A stretch of 64,000 bases of DNA, taken from Planctomycetota bacterium (GTDB taxonomy: Bacteria; Planctomycetota; B15-G4; SIAN01). This document shows, piece by piece, positions 62,947 to 64,000 of this stretch (its first letter is position 1; each line of letters begins with the position of its first letter). A program made the translations under genes and the position numbers. Below the pieces are notes generated by a model, which was not told the DNA's origin, searched no databases, and worked only from the letters and a program-made list of their open reading frames with translations. The DNA lies in NCBI GenBank assembly GCA_016795285.1, contig JAEUIC010000010.1, forward strand, positions 62,001 to 126,000. The letters run 5' to 3'.

Positions 62947-63560
62947 GAGGTGCCTTTCGAGGGAATCCGGAATGGTGGACCGGCCGACATCGAGCCAGCT
63001 CCGGAGCTCGGTACGGCAATCGCCATGCCGCCACCTCACAGCAAGGCGTGCGCGCATGACCTCGCCCGACCACTTCGAGCGGCAGCGCGACCCGATCACT
63101 CGAGGTCGGCGACGATCAGGACGCCCGAGCGCCGCGCGTCTCGCGTCGTCCGACAAGTCCCGCTCTCCAATTCGGGCCCGGCTGCTGCCACGACCTCGAT
63201 GACATCGGCAGCGGACGAAGCCCACCACCGCAGGCGCGATGCCGCAGGCGCGATGCCGCAGGCCGGGTCATCCGCGTGGCGCGCCGCGCCGTCGCAATGC
63301 CATGGCAGGGCGTACAAACCGACGCAGGATCCGCGCAGCGCCCACGCACCGGCAGGCGCGGAGCGAAGCGATGCGGAGGTGCGCATGAACGGAGCCTTCG
63401 GATCATCCTGAGCCGTCGCCGGGTTGCGGAGGCTGCAGCGGTCGATGACGCCTCCCGCCCCGACGACTCTCCCGCCCGCGAGCGCGACGCGCGTCTCGCA
63501 CCAGCGCGCGACGAGGCCGTCTGCGACTCGATCGCCGCGCGACGCTCAAGGCGCCCCATC
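62947..63560. other. Intergenic stretch without a recognisable gene
   Basis: Open frames here look like chance products of GC-rich DNA: low complexity, no ribosome sites and no motifs. The only structure noted is a short tandem repeat at 63229-63263 (two and a half copies of CGCAGGCGCGATGC). Together with the truncated duplicate to its right, the region looks like decayed or recently rearranged DNA. Confidence 0.5.
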
Positions 63561-63788
63561 GGCCGCGGCATGGCCGTTGCAATCTCCGAGCCCGTGTCGC
63601 AACGCACCGTTGCGGATCGCGATGGAGATGACCGTGCGAAAGTGGTGGAAGCTGTTCAACCTGGTCGCGGCTTGCTCGACGCTTGGTTTCTGCGTATCGA
63701 CCTGAGCCGTTCCGTCTTGACTGGCCTCCCGCTCTTCGCGACGCCGTGCGTCGGGAGCGAGCGGGAGCGCCAGCCAGCGCACCGCTGA
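63561..63788 (+). pseudogene. Truncated duplicate of the PLD-gene 5' region (copy 2)
   Basis: This copy matches 60894-61117 through the hairpins, leader ORF and the first codons of the PLD-like frame. The frame from CTG 63702 reads LSRSVLTGLPLFATPC, parallel to LSRAVLTGFALLTPSC in copy 1, but stops after 28 codons at 63788, so no enzyme is made. Copy 1 is the functional parent. Confidence 0.7.
63634..63705 (+). CDS. 23-residue leader peptide, second copy
   Basis: GTG 63634 with GGAG seven bases upstream opens a frame nearly identical to the peptide at 60967: RKWWKLFNLVAACSTLGF then CVST. Only the start codon, one Ala-to-Val change and the last residues differ. Its survival while the following PLD frame has been lost may mean the peptide has its own role, or that the duplication is recent. 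Confidence 0.35.
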   Translation: MRKWWKLFNLVAACSTLGFCVST

Positions 63789-63930
63789 GCCACCGAGGCT
63801 CCTCCTCCAGCGTGGCGCGCGGACCGTGACCGTCGCAGCCGTTGCCGACCGAAACGTTGGGGCGATGCAACAGCGCGTTCGCGAGCAGCGTCCGCAGCGG
63901 GCGCACCGCTCGCACGGGAAGGAGCGCGGG

Positions 63931-64000
63931 TTGCCCAGCGGACTGCTTGCCACCAAGGGGTGGTGTCGCGGCGTCAGCATCGCGGCATGGGTCGCGCTCG
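63931..64000 (+). CDS. Possible start of a gene cut by the window's right edge
   Basis: TTG 63931, with AAGGAG about seven bases upstream, opens a frame LPSGLLATKGWCRGVSIAAW leading into a hydrophobic stretch that continues past the edge. It could be the N-terminus of a membrane or exported protein. Only 23 codons are visible, so support is weak. Confidence 0.25.
   Translation, partial: MPSGLLATKGWCRGVSIAAWVAL

Noticed and set aside
63116..63980. Minus-strand open frames near the right edge
   Set aside because: Low complexity, no ribosome sites, no motifs, and antisense to the duplicated leader.

Overview
The window is very GC-rich bacterial chromosomal DNA with densely packed genes. Many neighbouring cistrons share ATGA or GTGA stop/start overlaps. 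Several gene families point to a member of the Planctomycetota: a DUF1501 protein paired with a PSCyt1/DUF1549/DUF1553 (PSD1) protein, an exported DUF1080 protein, serine/threonine kinases carrying TPR or beta-propeller domains beside an ECF-like sigma factor, and an exported family ending in a 'WGxLPP...YRxWxExY' motif. I cannot name the genus. No rRNA, tRNA, CRISPR array or replication origin was recognised.

Layout. 1-10.8 kb: a partial and a complete chemoreceptor flank a tight operon of cstA, a peroxiredoxin-like gene with an in-frame UGA (probable selenocysteine), a TVP38/VTT membrane protein, an orphan DNA methylase and a CorC-type protein; aroF (DAHP synthase) follows. 10.8-12.1 kb: a REP-associated tyrosine transposase (RAYT) lies between inverted arrays of 26-bp repeats. 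12.1-18.8 kb: DUF1501, PSD1 and NhaC, all on the minus strand. 18.9-24.9 kb: a probable lipid/envelope locus (phosphatidylserine decarboxylase, an Mpo1-like protein, a class-III aminotransferase and a PHP-glycosyltransferase fusion). 25-39.5 kb: mostly exported or redox proteins (SEL1 lipoprotein, SOUL, several thioredoxin-fold proteins, a hybrid histidine kinase, DUF1080, a cytochrome c-PHM-TPR fusion, a PQQ-type sugar dehydrogenase, a Tat-exported aldo/keto reductase and a PAS protein). 39.8-45.8 kb: a kinase - ECF sigma - kinase cassette.

45.8-51.9 kb is the most unusual part. Two small genes encode peptides made of an 18-residue repeat (consensus VRTGVRGGKLAANHSAVT). They lie directly downstream of an HlyD - C39-peptidase ABC exporter - second ABC transporter operon, the three-gene arrangement seen in NHLM-type peptide export systems. 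No known modification enzyme is nearby. I read this as a candidate multi-core secreted peptide system. 52-53.1 kb is a TPR gene whose ribosome site lies in a 7-bp tandem repeat that can fold on itself.

53.1-64 kb looks like a stress-resistance module: YihY, DUF4142, an FAD oxidoreductase, a ferritin-like protein, catalase HPII, a membrane protein, a 38-residue membrane peptide, a cardiolipin-synthase-like PLD protein and a small lipoprotein. The 5' region of the PLD gene, including a tiny leader ORF and two competing hairpins, is duplicated about 2.7 kb downstream as a truncated copy.

Two genes look interrupted: an in-frame UGA at 30307-30309 and a one-base frameshift near 37785. Several starts have a TAnnnT -10 element only 9-11 bases upstream and no ribosome site, which suggests leaderless mRNAs.
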